Part shown: in pieces, positions 1 to 8,589 of the stretch
Position numbering within the stretch: the first letter of the stretch is position 1
Layout: every line of letters starts with the position of its first letter
NCBI GenBank assembly: GCA_016793015.1
Contig: JAEUJD010000141.1
Span: forward strand, 1 to 35,928
From: Phycisphaerales bacterium
Lineage (GTDB): Bacteria; Planctomycetota; Phycisphaerae; Phycisphaerales; UBA1924
Reading direction: 5' to 3'
DNA: 35,928 bases
Position numbers and translations under genes: made by a program
The notes under the pieces: model-generated
Databases searched by the model: none
What the model saw: only the letters and a program-made list of their open reading frames with translations
Told to the model about the DNA's origin: nothing

Positions 1-1
1 G

Positions 2-1216
2 CGGACGCGGGATGAGGACTTTGAGTACTCGCCCCGGCAGCGGACGGATGATGATCGCGATGCGAAGATGGAAGCGATGGCGGCGACGCCGGCGCGGGCG
101 ATCTCGCTGGGCGATCAGTTGCTGGAGCAATGGGGATTGGCCGAGGTCAAGAGCGAGCTGAAGCCGCTGGGCGAACTGATTATCTCATTCATCGATGCGG
201 ACGGGTATTTGCGGACCGGGCTGGATGTGATTTCGGATCGCGCGCCGGGCGAAGCGAAGCCGACGGTTGCGGAACTCGAGAATGCGCTGAAGGCGGTGCA
301 GTTGTTTCTGGAGCCGCCCGGCGTGGCGGCGCGGGATGCGAAGGAATGTCTGCTGCTGCAGATCGATGCGCTCGAGGATGGCGAGGATGAGAAGAAGATC
401 GAGCCGGAGGTGATCGCGCATGCGCGATTGATCATCGAGAATCACCTTGATGACCTGATGAACAACAGGCTGCCCCGCGTGAGCGAGAAGACGAAGCTGT
501 CGCTGACGCAGATTCGAGCGGCGCTGGAGCTGCTGAAGAAGTTGAGTCTTGCGCCGGCGCGGCGGCTGGTGACGGATGATGTGCGGCCGATTGTTGCGGA
601 TGCGGTTGTTGAGTACGACGCGGAGAACGACCGGTATGTGGCGTATCTGAATGAGACGCGGATCCCGGATCTGCGGATCAATCAGGAGTATGCGCTGCTG
701 GGCAAGGGCAAGGAGATGGACAAGCGGGGGAAGGAGTTCATCCGGACCAACTTGTCGAACGCATCGTGGCTGATCGATGCGGTGAATCAGCGGAAGCACA
801 CGCTGCTGCGGGTGGTGCAGTCGGTGGTGGATGCGCAGCGGGATTACTTTGACTTTGGGCCTCAGGCGCTGAAGCCGTTGCCGATGACGCAGGTAGCGGA
901 TCAGCTTGGGATTCATGTGGCGACGGTCAGCCGCGCTGTGAGCGAGAAGTACATCCAGACGCCTCGGGGTGTTGTGCCCTTGCGGAAGTTCTTTTCGGGG
1001 GGCGTGCAGACCGAGGGCGGCGAAGACATGGCGTGGGATGCGATCAAGGTGGCGCTGCGGGACATTATTGATCACGAGGATAAGAAGAAGCCGTGGTCGG
1101 ATGATGCGCTGGTGGATGAGCTGAAGGGAAGGGGAATTGAGATTGCGCGGCGGACGGTGGCGAAGTATCGCGATCAGTTGAATATTCCGGCGGCGCGGCT
1201 GCGGCGGGAGTTTTAG
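2..1216 (+). CDS. rpoN: RNA polymerase sigma-54 factor, 5' truncated
   Basis: Sigma-54 directs RNA polymerase to -24/-12 promoters, which open only with an AAA+ activator. The frame is open from the first bases of the window, so the gene starts upstream and the N-terminal activator-interacting region is missing. About 404 residues are visible, beginning with an acidic stretch rich in Asp and Arg that fits the usual linker region. The core-binding domain follows (LPRVSEKT..., then LSNASWLIDA). The HTH region contains HVATVSRAVSEKYIQTPRG, which is highly conserved in the family. The diagnostic RpoN box, ARRTVAKYR, lies at 1145-1171 near the C-terminus and is intact. An ATG at 68 could be mistaken for the start, but the upstream codons continue typical sigma-54 sequence. 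A convergent gene ends 25 bases downstream. Identification is very secure. Confidence 0.97.
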   Translation, partial: RTRDEDFEYSPRQRTDDDRDAKMEAMAATPARAISLGDQLLEQWGLAEVKSELKPLGELIISFIDADGYLRTGLDVISDRAPGEAKPTVAELENALKAVQLFLEPPGVAARDAKECLLLQIDALEDGEDEKKIEPEVIAHARLIIENHLDDLMNNRLPRVSEKTKLSLTQIRAALELLKKLSLAPARRLVTDDVRPIVADAVVEYDAENDRYVAYLNETRIPDLRINQEYALLGKGKEMDKRGKEFIRTNLSNASWLIDAVNQRKHTLLRVVQSVVDAQRDYFDFGPQALKPLPMTQVADQLGIHVATVSRAVSEKYIQTPRGVVPLRKFFSGGVQTEGGEDMAWDAIKVALRDIIDHEDKKKPWSDDALVDELKGRGIEIARRTVAKYRDQLNIPAARLRREF

Positions 1217-1241
1217 TCGCGCGGGGCGGCAGAAGATCGGG

Positions 1242-2141
1242 TTACGGGCCAAAGAATGTGCCGTAGAAGCCGAATCGCTTTATGGCTTCGATAGAGACGA
1301 TAACGGTGAACGTCGCCAGAACAGAAATCACCGCAAGCGAGAGCGCGACGGCGGGCGCGTGATCAAGACGAAGGTATCGGCGGCACGCGTACCACCACGA
1401 GAACGCGACAACCGGCAGAAAACCGAGCGCCGTGAACATACTGAGCCTCAGTGACCAATAGAACGTCAGGAAAGACGCGCCGAATCGCGCAGGCTTCGTG
1501 AAATTGTCTACAAGAACGATCGCGACAGCGATCGCGCTGACGGTCATCTGAACAATCAATCCCGCGCTTGTCGCGTATACAAAGACACGGGTGAGGTGCG
1601 GCCACGCCACTTTGGCGCGCCGGCGGGTTTGCGGCAACACCGTTGCGGCGAGAGGGAAGCAAGCCGCGTAGAACAGAATCCAGAGCATGTTCGGCCGGGC
1701 CCCAGCGGTGAACGGAACAAGACAGGACCGCCAGTCCACGGATATGTTCGGAGCGTAGAGGCGTGTATTCACGTAGAGGTCGTACAGGGCGGCGGCAGTA
1801 GCGATTGCTTCGGAGACGTAGAAGCAGCCCAGAAGAAACACGAGAAGCCAGATCGAGTTCCGCAAGCGACCGTCGAACTCGAGACGGATTCGCCTCCAGA
1901 ATGAGACGGGCCAGAGCGAGCGGAGCAGGGTTCGAGCGGCGCGGAAGCGGAGGCGCGACTCGTCGCGTTCGATCCACCATTCGGGGATCAGCGGCTCGCC
2001 GAAGACGTCTCGCCATTCGAAGCGGAGCCCGCATTCGGGGCAGAGGCCTTCGAGCGGGCACTCCTCGGTCCAGCGAACCACGTTGCCGGATTGGTCGTAT
2101 CGGCAGCGCGGACAGAGCGGGGTCTTTGGAACGGCTTGCAC
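1242..2141 (-). CDS. Zinc-ribbon membrane protein, function unknown
   Basis: This is a 299-residue protein of unknown function. The N-terminus has a likely zinc ribbon, with Cys10-x2-Cys13 and Cys34-x2-Cys37 and a further Cys28. About five hydrophobic segments follow, at roughly residues 95-120, 150-170, 185-210, 230-255 and 265-290. The arrangement suggests a soluble cytoplasmic metal-binding knob on a membrane domain. I associate similar short zinc-ribbon-plus-membrane proteins with planctomycetes, but no role is known to me. The start is the first ATG of the frame and places the ribbon at the N-terminus. The gene is convergent with rpoN and divergent from the thioredoxin-like gene, which starts about 65 bases away. 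Confidence 0.8.
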   Translation of the reverse strand: MQAVPKTPLCPRCRYDQSGNVVRWTEECPLEGLCPECGLRFEWRDVFGEPLIPEWWIERDESRLRFRAARTLLRSLWPVSFWRRIRLEFDGRLRNSIWLLVFLLGCFYVSEAIATAAALYDLYVNTRLYAPNISVDWRSCLVPFTAGARPNMLWILFYAACFPLAATVLPQTRRRAKVAWPHLTRVFVYATSAGLIVQMTVSAIAVAIVLVDNFTKPARFGASFLTFYWSLRLSMFTALGFLPVVAFSWWYACRRYLRLDHAPAVALSLAVISVLATFTVIVSIEAIKRFGFYGTFFGP

Positions 2142-2155
2142 TGCGGCAATATAAC
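2126..2155 (+). promoter_or_regulatory. Candidate sigma-70-type promoter for the thioredoxin-like genes
   Basis: TTGGAA at 2126-2131 and TATAAC at 2150-2155 are separated by 18 bases. Initiation would fall near 2162 and leave a leader of about 45 bases before the ATG at 2207. The -35 box lies inside the first codons of the divergent zinc-ribbon gene. The match is by eye only and similar motifs occur by chance. Confidence 0.3.
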
Positions 2156-2206
2156 CAAATGTGATGAGTCAAACTGTGAGTTCGTACAATCATCGCGGAG
2201 GTGCGC

Positions 2207-3469
2207 ATGCACACGACAGGAATGCGGGTCCGGGTGTTCGTCTTTGCCGTTGCGCTTTTTGCCGGGAATGTCCGTGCGGCGGATCTGCCGCCGGCGTTCA
2301 GCGATGTGACGCTGGATGCGGCGAAGAAGCAGGTCGAAGGATCTGACAAGATTGTCGTGATCAAATTCACGGCGGAGTGGTGCCCGCCGTGCAAGGCGAT
2401 GGACAAGACGACGTGGCGCGATCAGAGCGTGGTGAAGTGGGTGAAGGACCACGGCGTGGCGCTGCAGGTGGATGTGGATAAGGACCAGAAGACGGCGCGG
2501 GCGTACAACATCGAGGCGATGCCGACGATGGTGATGCTGCGGGGCGGGAAGGAGATTGCGCGGACGCTGGGGTATATGAAGCCGGAGGAGATGTTGAGTT
2601 GGATGGAGGCGGCGGCGACGGGGAAGGTGCCTACAACGGCGACGACGCCCGCAACGAAGAAGCCTGCGGCGGTTGAGCGCTCGCCGGTTCAGCTTCTGAT
2701 TGTCCAGCTTGATGAGAACCTCGAGAAGAAGAAGTACGACGAAGCGGCCGTCACCATTCAGGAGCTTTGGAGCGACTCCAACGCGAGAGATCCGATGCGG
2801 CAGATCGGGTTGGCGACGGAGCTGCGCGGGCAACTGAGTGCGGCGGTGAAGGGGACACCTCGAGCGAAAGCTGCGATTGAAGCGATCCGGGATTCGATCG
2901 AGAAGCAATCGGGCGAGCGGTCGATCGAAATGATTGGGCAACTTAACGACTGGCTCGCGTTCAACAGCATTCTGGGCGACGATGCGCGCAGCCTGGCGTG
3001 GCTTGATCGTTCCAAAGCGGATACGGGCGGACGAGCAAACATTGAAATCGCATTCAGTGAGGTAGCGCCCGTCCTACTTCGAAACGGCAGAGCGGCGGAG
3101 ATTGCAGAGGTGTTTCCGGATGCGACTGAGAGACTTCAGAAGCGATACGACGAGATTTCGCCAGCCGCGAAGAGTCTGAGCGTGACGGATCCCAAGCAGG
3201 GAGAGCGGGTCTGGATGGGCTTCGAAACGCTGGGCGCGCAGGTGTTCGCGGGTTTTGTTGCCGCGAAGAACATCAAGGATGCGAACATGATCGCGGAGGA
3301 AATGCTGCAACTGCGGGACACGCCGACGATGCGGGTTGCACTTGTTCGAGAGAGCTTGAATGCGGGAGTGGTTGGGCCCGGGGTGAACTTGTGGCTCGAC
3401 GAGGCCGCGAAATCGGGGCAAGATGTTTCGGCATTGCGGACGCGAATGGCGGCGCTGCAGAAGAAATGA
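2207..3469 (+). CDS. Exported thioredoxin-like protein with extra C-terminal domain (copy 1)
   Basis: The protein is 420 residues from the ATG at 2207. A GGAGG lies five bases upstream; a GTG two codons earlier overlaps that site and is less likely. A signal peptide covers roughly residues 1-25 and ends NVRA-AD. The thioredoxin fold follows at about 27-140, with a CPPC redox motif at 59-62 in an AEWCPPCKAMD context and the cis-proline in AMPTMV at 106. A Thr/Pro-rich linker at about 140-158 leads to a helical C-terminal domain of about 260 residues that I do not recognise and which is shared with the next two genes. The likely site is the periplasm, as a disulfide reductase or similar. The first of three tandem relatives; the next gene begins about 44 bases after the stop. 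The thioredoxin call is secure, while substrate and C-terminal function are unknown. Confidence 0.87.
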   Translation: MHTTGMRVRVFVFAVALFAGNVRAADLPPAFSDVTLDAAKKQVEGSDKIVVIKFTAEWCPPCKAMDKTTWRDQSVVKWVKDHGVALQVDVDKDQKTARAYNIEAMPTMVMLRGGKEIARTLGYMKPEEMLSWMEAAATGKVPTTATTPATKKPAAVERSPVQLLIVQLDENLEKKKYDEAAVTIQELWSDSNARDPMRQIGLATELRGQLSAAVKGTPRAKAAIEAIRDSIEKQSGERSIEMIGQLNDWLAFNSILGDDARSLAWLDRSKADTGGRANIEIAFSEVAPVLLRNGRAAEIAEVFPDATERLQKRYDEISPAAKSLSVTDPKQGERVWMGFETLGAQVFAGFVAAKNIKDANMIAEEMLQLRDTPTMRVALVRESLNAGVVGPGVNLWLDEAAKSGQDVSALRTRMAALQKK

Positions 3470-3513
3470 CGGCTCAACACGCAGCGATTGGGGCGCGTGC
3501 ACTAGAGTTTGGC

Positions 3514-4776
3514 ATGCTGAAAGCGATGCGTGTTGTTTTGGCTGTGGGGATCGCGGTTGCGTGCCGCGCAGACTTGCCGCCGGCGTTCAGTGATCTCACG
3601 CTGGAAGCGGCGACGAAGCAGGTCGAGGGCACCGACAAGCTGGTGCTGATGAAGTTCACGGCGGAGTGGTGCATGCCGTGCAAAGCGATGGACCAGACGA
3701 CGTGGCGCGATGAGAAGGTTGTGGCGTGGGTGAAGGATCACGGGGTCGCGATCCAGGTGGATGTGGACAAGCAGCCGAAGGTATCGCAGAGCTATCAGAT
3801 TTCGGCGATGCCGACGATGGTGATGCTGCGGGGCGGGAACGAGATCGCGCGGAAGACGGGGTATTTGGATGCGCCGCAAACGCTGACATGGATGGAAGAC
3901 GCGAGCAGCGGGAAGCTTGCGGGCGGGCCGAAGGTGGATCGTGAATCGAAGGACATGATGGCGCGTCTGCGCACGGTGCGGGAGGTTGCGCAAGCCGGGA
4001 AATCGGAAGAGGCGGCGGAGGAGTATGCGTGGCTGTGGGAGAACATGGTCGGGATCGATCCGCACATGCTGGGCGTGCGGGGTTCATTCATGGCGATGGA
4101 TATGAAGGCGCTTGCGGAGCGGAGCGCGGACGCGAAGGCGAGATTCACGCTGCTGCGGGAGGTTGCGGCGGCGAAACGAACTGCGGACCCGGCCTCGGTC
4201 GAGTTTTTGGATGACTGGATCGTGCTGAACGAGGTGATCGGCGATGACGATGCGACGCTGGCGTGGTTTGACCGGGTGAAGTTGGGTGAAGGTGAGAGCG
4301 CGAGCGAGACGAAGATGCTCGGCGGCGTTTCGTTCCGGATTGTGGAGCTGCTGCTCGCGAAGGACCGGCTGGCGGATGTGGTGAGGCTGTACCCCGATCC
4401 GCTCGCGGAGATCCGGTCGGACTTTGAATTGAGCGCGGAGATGGCGCGGCGTCAGCCGGCGTTGCCGGATTTTCTGGATGAGGCGACGAAGGAATCGGTG
4501 CGGGCGCAGCCGTGGGAGCAGTTTCGGGAGAAAGTCGCGGTGCTCTACGCCGGGTTTTTGGCGGCGGGAAAAGATGAAAAGGCGGCGGAAATCATGGCGG
4601 AGGCGCGGAAGCTCTACGACAGGCCCCGGCTGGTGACGGGCGTGATCGGATTCGCGGTGGAGAGGGGGCAAGCGCGGCGGGCGATGAATGGGCTGCTTGA
4701 TGATGCGGAGAAGGCGGGGGCGGATGTGAAGGAGCTGCGGGCGAAGCTGGAGGCGGCGTTGGCCGATAGGAAATGA
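3514..4776 (+). CDS. Exported thioredoxin-like protein (copy 2)
   Basis: A tandem paralogue of the preceding gene. From the ATG at 3514 it is also exactly 420 residues, which supports that start; the frame is open further upstream, but a start there would overlap the previous gene. A short signal peptide ends near residue 18 (VACRA-DLPP). The mature N-terminus (LPPAFSDLTLEAATKQVEG) is nearly identical to copy 1. The redox motif is CMPC at 53-56 rather than CPPC, with cis-Pro100 in SAMPTMV. The C-terminal domain of about 280 residues ends in a GADVKELRAKLEAAL-type helix that recurs in the third gene. Its stop overlaps the next start as ATGA at 4773-4776, which suggests translational coupling. 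The changed active-site dipeptide implies a shifted redox potential. Confidence 0.85.
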   Translation: MLKAMRVVLAVGIAVACRADLPPAFSDLTLEAATKQVEGTDKLVLMKFTAEWCMPCKAMDQTTWRDEKVVAWVKDHGVAIQVDVDKQPKVSQSYQISAMPTMVMLRGGNEIARKTGYLDAPQTLTWMEDASSGKLAGGPKVDRESKDMMARLRTVREVAQAGKSEEAAEEYAWLWENMVGIDPHMLGVRGSFMAMDMKALAERSADAKARFTLLREVAAAKRTADPASVEFLDDWIVLNEVIGDDDATLAWFDRVKLGEGESASETKMLGGVSFRIVELLLAKDRLADVVRLYPDPLAEIRSDFELSAEMARRQPALPDFLDEATKESVRAQPWEQFREKVAVLYAGFLAAGKDEKAAEIMAEARKLYDRPRLVTGVIGFAVERGQARRAMNGLLDDAEKAGADVKELRAKLEAALADRK

Positions 4777-5705
4777 GTTTCCGCTCGCGTGTAATCATTT
4801 CTATTGCGATTGCGCTGACTGCGTTGGCGTCTGAACGTCTCGGCGCGGAACCCGCTGCGAAGCAAGACGAACCTGCGGAAGTCGAAGAAAACGGGAGCAA
4901 TGACGTAGCCCGTTTTTTCGAGGCATGCAAGCTGATTCATCAGAAGGCGTATGAGGAAGCGACGGCGGAACTGATTGCGCTGTGGGAGGAGGAAAATGAT
5001 CCGCCCGCGCTGCGACACACGTTTTTCTTCTTGAGCATTCCAGACCTCAAGTTGCTCATTCAGAATTACGAACCTGCTCGAAAAGCCTTTTCCGAAATAC
5101 GTGACAAGCTGTCGGCTTCATTGAAGAAGCCGAGCTGGTGGTCTTCGAGCACACTGGATCGGCAGGACTGGGTTTATCTCAACGCGTTGCTTGGGGAGGA
5201 TGAACTCACACTCTCTTGGTTTGATTCCATCAAGAAGAAGCAGGCATGGAAGCAGACGGCGGGGATGTTTTGGGGGGAGGAGTACATCCAGACTTTGCTG
5301 AAGGATCGCTCGAGATGGGCGGACCTCACGCTGGCGGGAAGGGACCCGCTCAGCATCGCTCGGACGCTTGGTCCCGCAAAGAAGATGATGGAGAAGTTCG
5401 ATGCGGGAGGTCCGCCGCATAATTTGGACTTCGATGCGGCGTTCCTCAAAAAAATCGGGCCGTTTGCGCCGGGGTACTACGTCGGATACTTGCAACGGAA
5501 GATGCCCAACAAAGCCGCGGCTTACGGCGAGTTGGTTGGGGCAATACCCGGCTCATCCGGCTTGCTGGTGCAGATGGTCGAACTTGCGATCGCGGAAGGT
5601 GCCGCGAGCGCGGCGCAACAAGCGCTGCTCGACTTGGCCGAGAAGCAGGGAGCGGATGTGAAGGAACTCCGGGCGCAGCTGGAGAAGGCGCTGGCGGAGA
5701 AGTAG
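4773..5705 (+). CDS. Exported paralogue lacking the thioredoxin domain (copy 3)
   Basis: The protein is 310 residues with a signal peptide at about 1-25 (IALTALASERLGA-EP). Its body matches the C-terminal domain of the two upstream proteins: it has EEATAELIALWEEE near the start, a NALLGEDELTLSWFDSIK segment matching NEVIGDDDATLAWFDRVK of copy 2, and the same terminal GADVKELRAQLEKAL helix. The whole thioredoxin module, including CxxC, is absent. The start codon overlaps the preceding stop in ATGA, so the gene is probably translated by re-initiation. Function is unknown. The repeated helical pattern suggests a TPR-like or other alpha-solenoid interaction domain, but I cannot assign a family. 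Confidence 0.8.
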   Translation: MSFRSRVIISIAIALTALASERLGAEPAAKQDEPAEVEENGSNDVARFFEACKLIHQKAYEEATAELIALWEEENDPPALRHTFFFLSIPDLKLLIQNYEPARKAFSEIRDKLSASLKKPSWWSSSTLDRQDWVYLNALLGEDELTLSWFDSIKKKQAWKQTAGMFWGEEYIQTLLKDRSRWADLTLAGRDPLSIARTLGPAKKMMEKFDAGGPPHNLDFDAAFLKKIGPFAPGYYVGYLQRKMPNKAAAYGELVGAIPGSSGLLVQMVELAIAEGAASAAQQALLDLAEKQGADVKELRAQLEKALAEK

Positions 5706-5723
5706 TCAGAGAGCCACGGCGGT

Positions 5724-6608
5724 TCAGGCGGCCTGGCGTTCGATGGTGTTGTAGACGAAGCGGTCTTTGCCGCCTTTCTTCGCCTGGTACTGGCAGTCGT
5801 CGACGTTGGCGAGGAGCTGGTCGCCGGAGGCGGGCGGGACTTCGAAGGTTGCGGCGCCGATGCTGAAGGTGACGTCGCGTTTGAGCTCGCGCATGGCGGC
5901 GGAAAGTTCGGCCTGGATGCGGGAGACGGCGAGCTTGCCGCCTTCGCGATCGGTCGCGGGCATGATGATGGCGAACTCGTCGCCCCCGACGCGGGAGACG
6001 ACATCGGCGGGGCGGGTGCAGCGTTTGAGGACACGGGCAACGGCGCGGAGAACGGCATCGCCCTCGGCGTGGCCGAAGCGGTCGTTTACCTGTTTGAAAT
6101 TGTCGCAGTCGATGAACGCGGCGGAGACGGGTTTGTTCTCGCGGCGGGCCGTCGCGATGACGCGGTCGGCCTGAAGACAGAGATCTCGGTGATTGGAGAG
6201 GCCGGTCAGACCATCGGTGCGGGCGTGACGGGCGTACTGGCGGATCAGGTCGCGGAAGCGCGAGGAGATCTCGGCCATGAAGACGTAGGTGATGATCCGC
6301 GAGACGAGCGCCCAGACGATCAGCCCGGTGCTGGCGTCGCCGGGGAGGATGTGGAGCGATTCGGCGAAATCGCAGAACGCAGCGATAGTGGCGTAGGTGT
6401 AAGAAACGGCCCGGCCCCCGAAGCAGCCGACGAGAAAGACCGGCGCGAGGGTGAGGCCGCTGAGCGAGATGTAGGGCCCGAGCTTGATATCGAGTGCGAC
6501 GATCGGCGCGAGCGCGATGAGCGAGAGCGAGAGGACGTCGAGGCGGCTGCGGCGCTGGAGCCAGCGCGCAGTGTCTTCCACATCGGATTGTGTCCAGAGA
6601 CGGAACAC
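5724..6608 (-). CDS. Membrane-anchored diguanylate cyclase (GGDEF)
   Basis: The protein makes cyclic di-GMP from two GTP. It is 294 residues with about four hydrophobic segments in the first 112 residues, then a short linker and a complete GGDEF domain at about 130-290. The catalytic motif GGDEF is at 208-212, the metal-binding Asp is in FIDCDNFK at about 167, and DGLTGLSNHR marks the domain entry. An intact inhibitory I-site, RPAD, sits at 199-202, exactly five residues before GGDEF, so product feedback inhibition is expected. There is no EAL domain. The membrane part is not a family I can name and probably senses an unknown signal. It ends 18 bases from the convergent thioredoxin-family gene and lies downstream of the glycosylase gene on the same strand. 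Confidence 0.93.
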   Translation of the reverse strand: MFRLWTQSDVEDTARWLQRRSRLDVLSLSLIALAPIVALDIKLGPYISLSGLTLAPVFLVGCFGGRAVSYTYATIAAFCDFAESLHILPGDASTGLIVWALVSRIITYVFMAEISSRFRDLIRQYARHARTDGLTGLSNHRDLCLQADRVIATARRENKPVSAAFIDCDNFKQVNDRFGHAEGDAVLRAVARVLKRCTRPADVVSRVGGDEFAIIMPATDREGGKLAVSRIQAELSAAMRELKRDVTFSIGAATFEVPPASGDQLLANVDDCQYQAKKGGKDRFVYNTIERQAA

Positions 6609-6678
6609 CGCTTCGGATATCGACGATGCGGGGGGCCTGATTTATCGGGACAGGCGGATCGGGCGCGTCCGGCGCGTG

Positions 6679-7716
6679 TTATTTCCGGGCGGCGGGACGG
6701 CGTGGAGAGGTTTTTCGGGGGCCGGCGGGGTGCTCTGGGAGGAGTCCGGCGGCTTCTGCGAGTTTCTTCAGTTGCGAAGCGGTGAACATCGTGCCTGTGG
6801 TATCGCGTTCCCAGGTGTGGGCGGGGCCCTGGAGTTTTTCGTAGTGGATCCACATCTCGAACCAATAGCTGCGGAAGGCGTGGGACTCGAAGGGGGCGAA
6901 GTGGTCGTGCACGCGCTTCATGACCTGCTTGGAGGAACCCTTGTAGCCGAGAACGGAGCGGCCGTGGCGAACGCTTTCGGTATCGAGGGGGAGGCGGGAG
7001 TATCTGCCCAGGAGCTGCATGATGTTTGCCGCGGCGTAGGGGCCGACGCCGGGGAGGGAGAGAAGGGTTTCGTGCAGAAGATCGTCGGGTGTGGCGGGGT
7101 CTTCGATGATGCGGACTTCGGGAACGCGCTTGGCGAACATGCGCGAGAGCTCGATGATGCGGAGATCGCGGTAGCCGACGCGGCAACGGGAACGGAGAGT
7201 TTCCGGTCGGGTGCGGGCGAGCTGAGCGGCCGAAGGGAATGTGAGCAGGCCGGAGGGCGACGACCGCCCCACCACTTCGCAGAGGCGGCGATTCATCTGC
7301 ACGGTGCCGGGCCAGGTGACGTTGCAACTGGTGACGGTTTTCAGGACGTCTTCGAAGAGCGTGGGGGAACGGAAGAGGCGGGCGCGACCGGTGCGCTTCC
7401 AGCGCGGATCGACCTTGTGGAATTCGCGGACGTGCGATTCATCCTCGTCGAGGCGGAGCATGCGGCGGATCTGCGCTTCGGCGAGGAGCTTTGTTTTTTT
7501 GGAGAGCGGGCGATCGAGGCCGACGCGGAGGGGCTTGCCTGCGCCTTTGGGCTGCGAGATCACGATGCCGACGATGTCTTTGTCGAGCGTGAGGGCACGC
7601 GAGAGGGATTGCTCCTTCACGTTCCAGCGATTGGGGGCGAGGAGGAAGTAGCCGTAGGAGCAGACGTCGCGAGCGAGCGAGTAGTCGGGGGGTGGCTTGA
7701 TGGTGAAGGAAGGCAT
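6679..7716 (-). CDS. HhH-GPD family DNA glycosylase
   Basis: A 345-residue base-excision repair enzyme of the HhH-GPD superfamily. The helix-hairpin-helix is LPGVGPYAA at 221-229, and the catalytic Asp is Asp245 in RLPLDTESVRH. The position that is Lys in bifunctional OGG1/Nth enzymes is not Lys here, so a monofunctional AlkA-like glycosylase without lyase activity is expected. There is no Cys cluster for an iron-sulfur centre after the domain. The first 110 residues or so resemble the extra N-terminal domain of AlkA/OGG-type enzymes, and CSYGYFLLAPNRW is a distinctive element in it. The basic C-terminal tail (about residues 325-345) looks disordered. The exact base substrate cannot be read from the sequence. 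It is followed on the same strand by the GGDEF gene after 70 bases. Confidence 0.85.
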   Translation of the reverse strand: MPSFTIKPPPDYSLARDVCSYGYFLLAPNRWNVKEQSLSRALTLDKDIVGIVISQPKGAGKPLRVGLDRPLSKKTKLLAEAQIRRMLRLDEDESHVREFHKVDPRWKRTGRARLFRSPTLFEDVLKTVTSCNVTWPGTVQMNRRLCEVVGRSSPSGLLTFPSAAQLARTRPETLRSRCRVGYRDLRIIELSRMFAKRVPEVRIIEDPATPDDLLHETLLSLPGVGPYAAANIMQLLGRYSRLPLDTESVRHGRSVLGYKGSSKQVMKRVHDHFAPFESHAFRSYWFEMWIHYEKLQGPAHTWERDTTGTMFTASQLKKLAEAAGLLPEHPAGPRKTSPRRPAARK

Positions 7717-7754
7717 GGGAACCCGGAACTGTGAGCTCGGAACGCGGAGCGAAA

Positions 7755-7793
7755 TGCGGAGTGCGGAGTGCGGAGTGCGGAGTGCGGAGTGCG
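7755..7793. repeat. Heptanucleotide tandem repeat, TGCGGAG x5
   Basis: Five perfect head-to-tail copies of TGCGGAG occupy 7755-7789 and a sixth, partial copy (TGCG) follows. The array lies in the 105-base gap between the glycosylase gene and the amidotransferase gene, both on the minus strand, so it falls in the glycosylase leader. Similar looser units (GCGGAGC, CGGAAC) precede it. It is short enough to vary in copy number by slippage. A seven-base unit does not keep frame, but no coding frame runs through it. Confidence 0.9.
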
Positions 7794-7821
7794 AAAGCTA
7801 TCGCTGGGGGGCGTCGGCTGG

Positions 7822-8589
7822 TCAGGCGTTCAGCTTGCGTTCGAGGGGGAACAGGTAGCTGGCGATGTTGACGCAGAGGCGGTCCGCGTAACGGGCGAAG
7901 TCGGGGTAGTGCTTGTCGAGCTGGGCGCGGAGGTCGCTTTCGGAGATGTTGGCTCGGGCGCAGAAATCCTTCTCTTGCGGGAGGAGGGCTTCGATCATCG
8001 CGCGATCGAACTCCGGATGGGACTGGAAGGCGTACGTTCGCACGCCAGCCTTGAAGATCTGGTTCTTGCATTCCTTGCTCGAACCCAGCAAGGTCGCGCC
8101 CGGGGGCAACTGCTTGACCTCGTAGCCGTGCGTCATGTACTGAGGCGAATCCCACGCGATGCCGGCGAGGACCGGATCGGTCTGGCCGATCGGATTGAGC
8201 GAGACGGTTTTGATCCCGATCTCGGGCGTGTCCATCTTGCCGACCTGACCACCCAGTGTGTGCGCGATCATCTGAGCGCCGAGGCAGATACCGATCAGGG
8301 GCAACTGGCGTTCGTGTGTTGCTTTCAGGAACGCGAGTTCACCGGGCATCCACGCGTGATCCTCGCCGACGTTCTGTGCGCCGCCGAGCGCGATCACGCC
8401 CTGCACGTTGTCGAAGTCGGCGGGGATCAGGCTGCCGCCCTCAAAATCCTCGAGCGCGTTTCGGTTGATCGGGTGATCTGCCGCGAGGTCGAGGCGGCGG
8501 ATGGAGAGCTTGAAGCCGTTGTCCCGGAGCGTGAGACCGAGGCGGCCGGGGCCGACGAGTTCGCCGTGCTGGAAGACAATGATTGCCAT
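7822..8589 (-). CDS. Class I glutamine amidotransferase-like protein
   Basis: A 255-residue stand-alone class I (triad) glutamine amidotransferase domain. The nucleophile is Cys102 in GICLGAQM, and the His-Glu pair is His191 and Glu193 in FQSHPEF. IALGGAQN at about 66-73 forms the oxyanion-side loop. All triad residues are present, so glutamine hydrolysis or a related hydrolase activity is possible. It has no fused synthetase domain and no linked gene for one, so the ammonia acceptor is unknown. Proteins of this size are usually annotated as GMP-synthase-like amidotransferases and some act on gamma-glutamyl compounds. The start ATG at 8587-8589 gives a family-typical N-terminus, MAIIVFQH. It probably follows the RNHCP gene, 105 bases upstream with a hairpin between them. 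Confidence 0.88.
   Translation of the reverse strand: MAIIVFQHGELVGPGRLGLTLRDNGFKLSIRRLDLAADHPINRNALEDFEGGSLIPADFDNVQGVIALGGAQNVGEDHAWMPGELAFLKATHERQLPLIGICLGAQMIAHTLGGQVGKMDTPEIGIKTVSLNPIGQTDPVLAGIAWDSPQYMTHGYEVKQLPPGATLLGSSKECKNQIFKAGVRTYAFQSHPEFDRAMIEALLPQEKDFCARANISESDLRAQLDKHYPDFARYADRLCVNIASYLFPLERKLNA

Noticed and set aside
185..1252. A long minus-strand frame opposite rpoN
   Set aside because: It has Arg/Leu/Gln-rich shadow composition and rpoN is certain on the other strand.
6484..7734. A plus-strand frame of about 416 codons
   Set aside because: It is opposite the glycosylase and the diguanylate cyclase, both of which have intact catalytic motifs.
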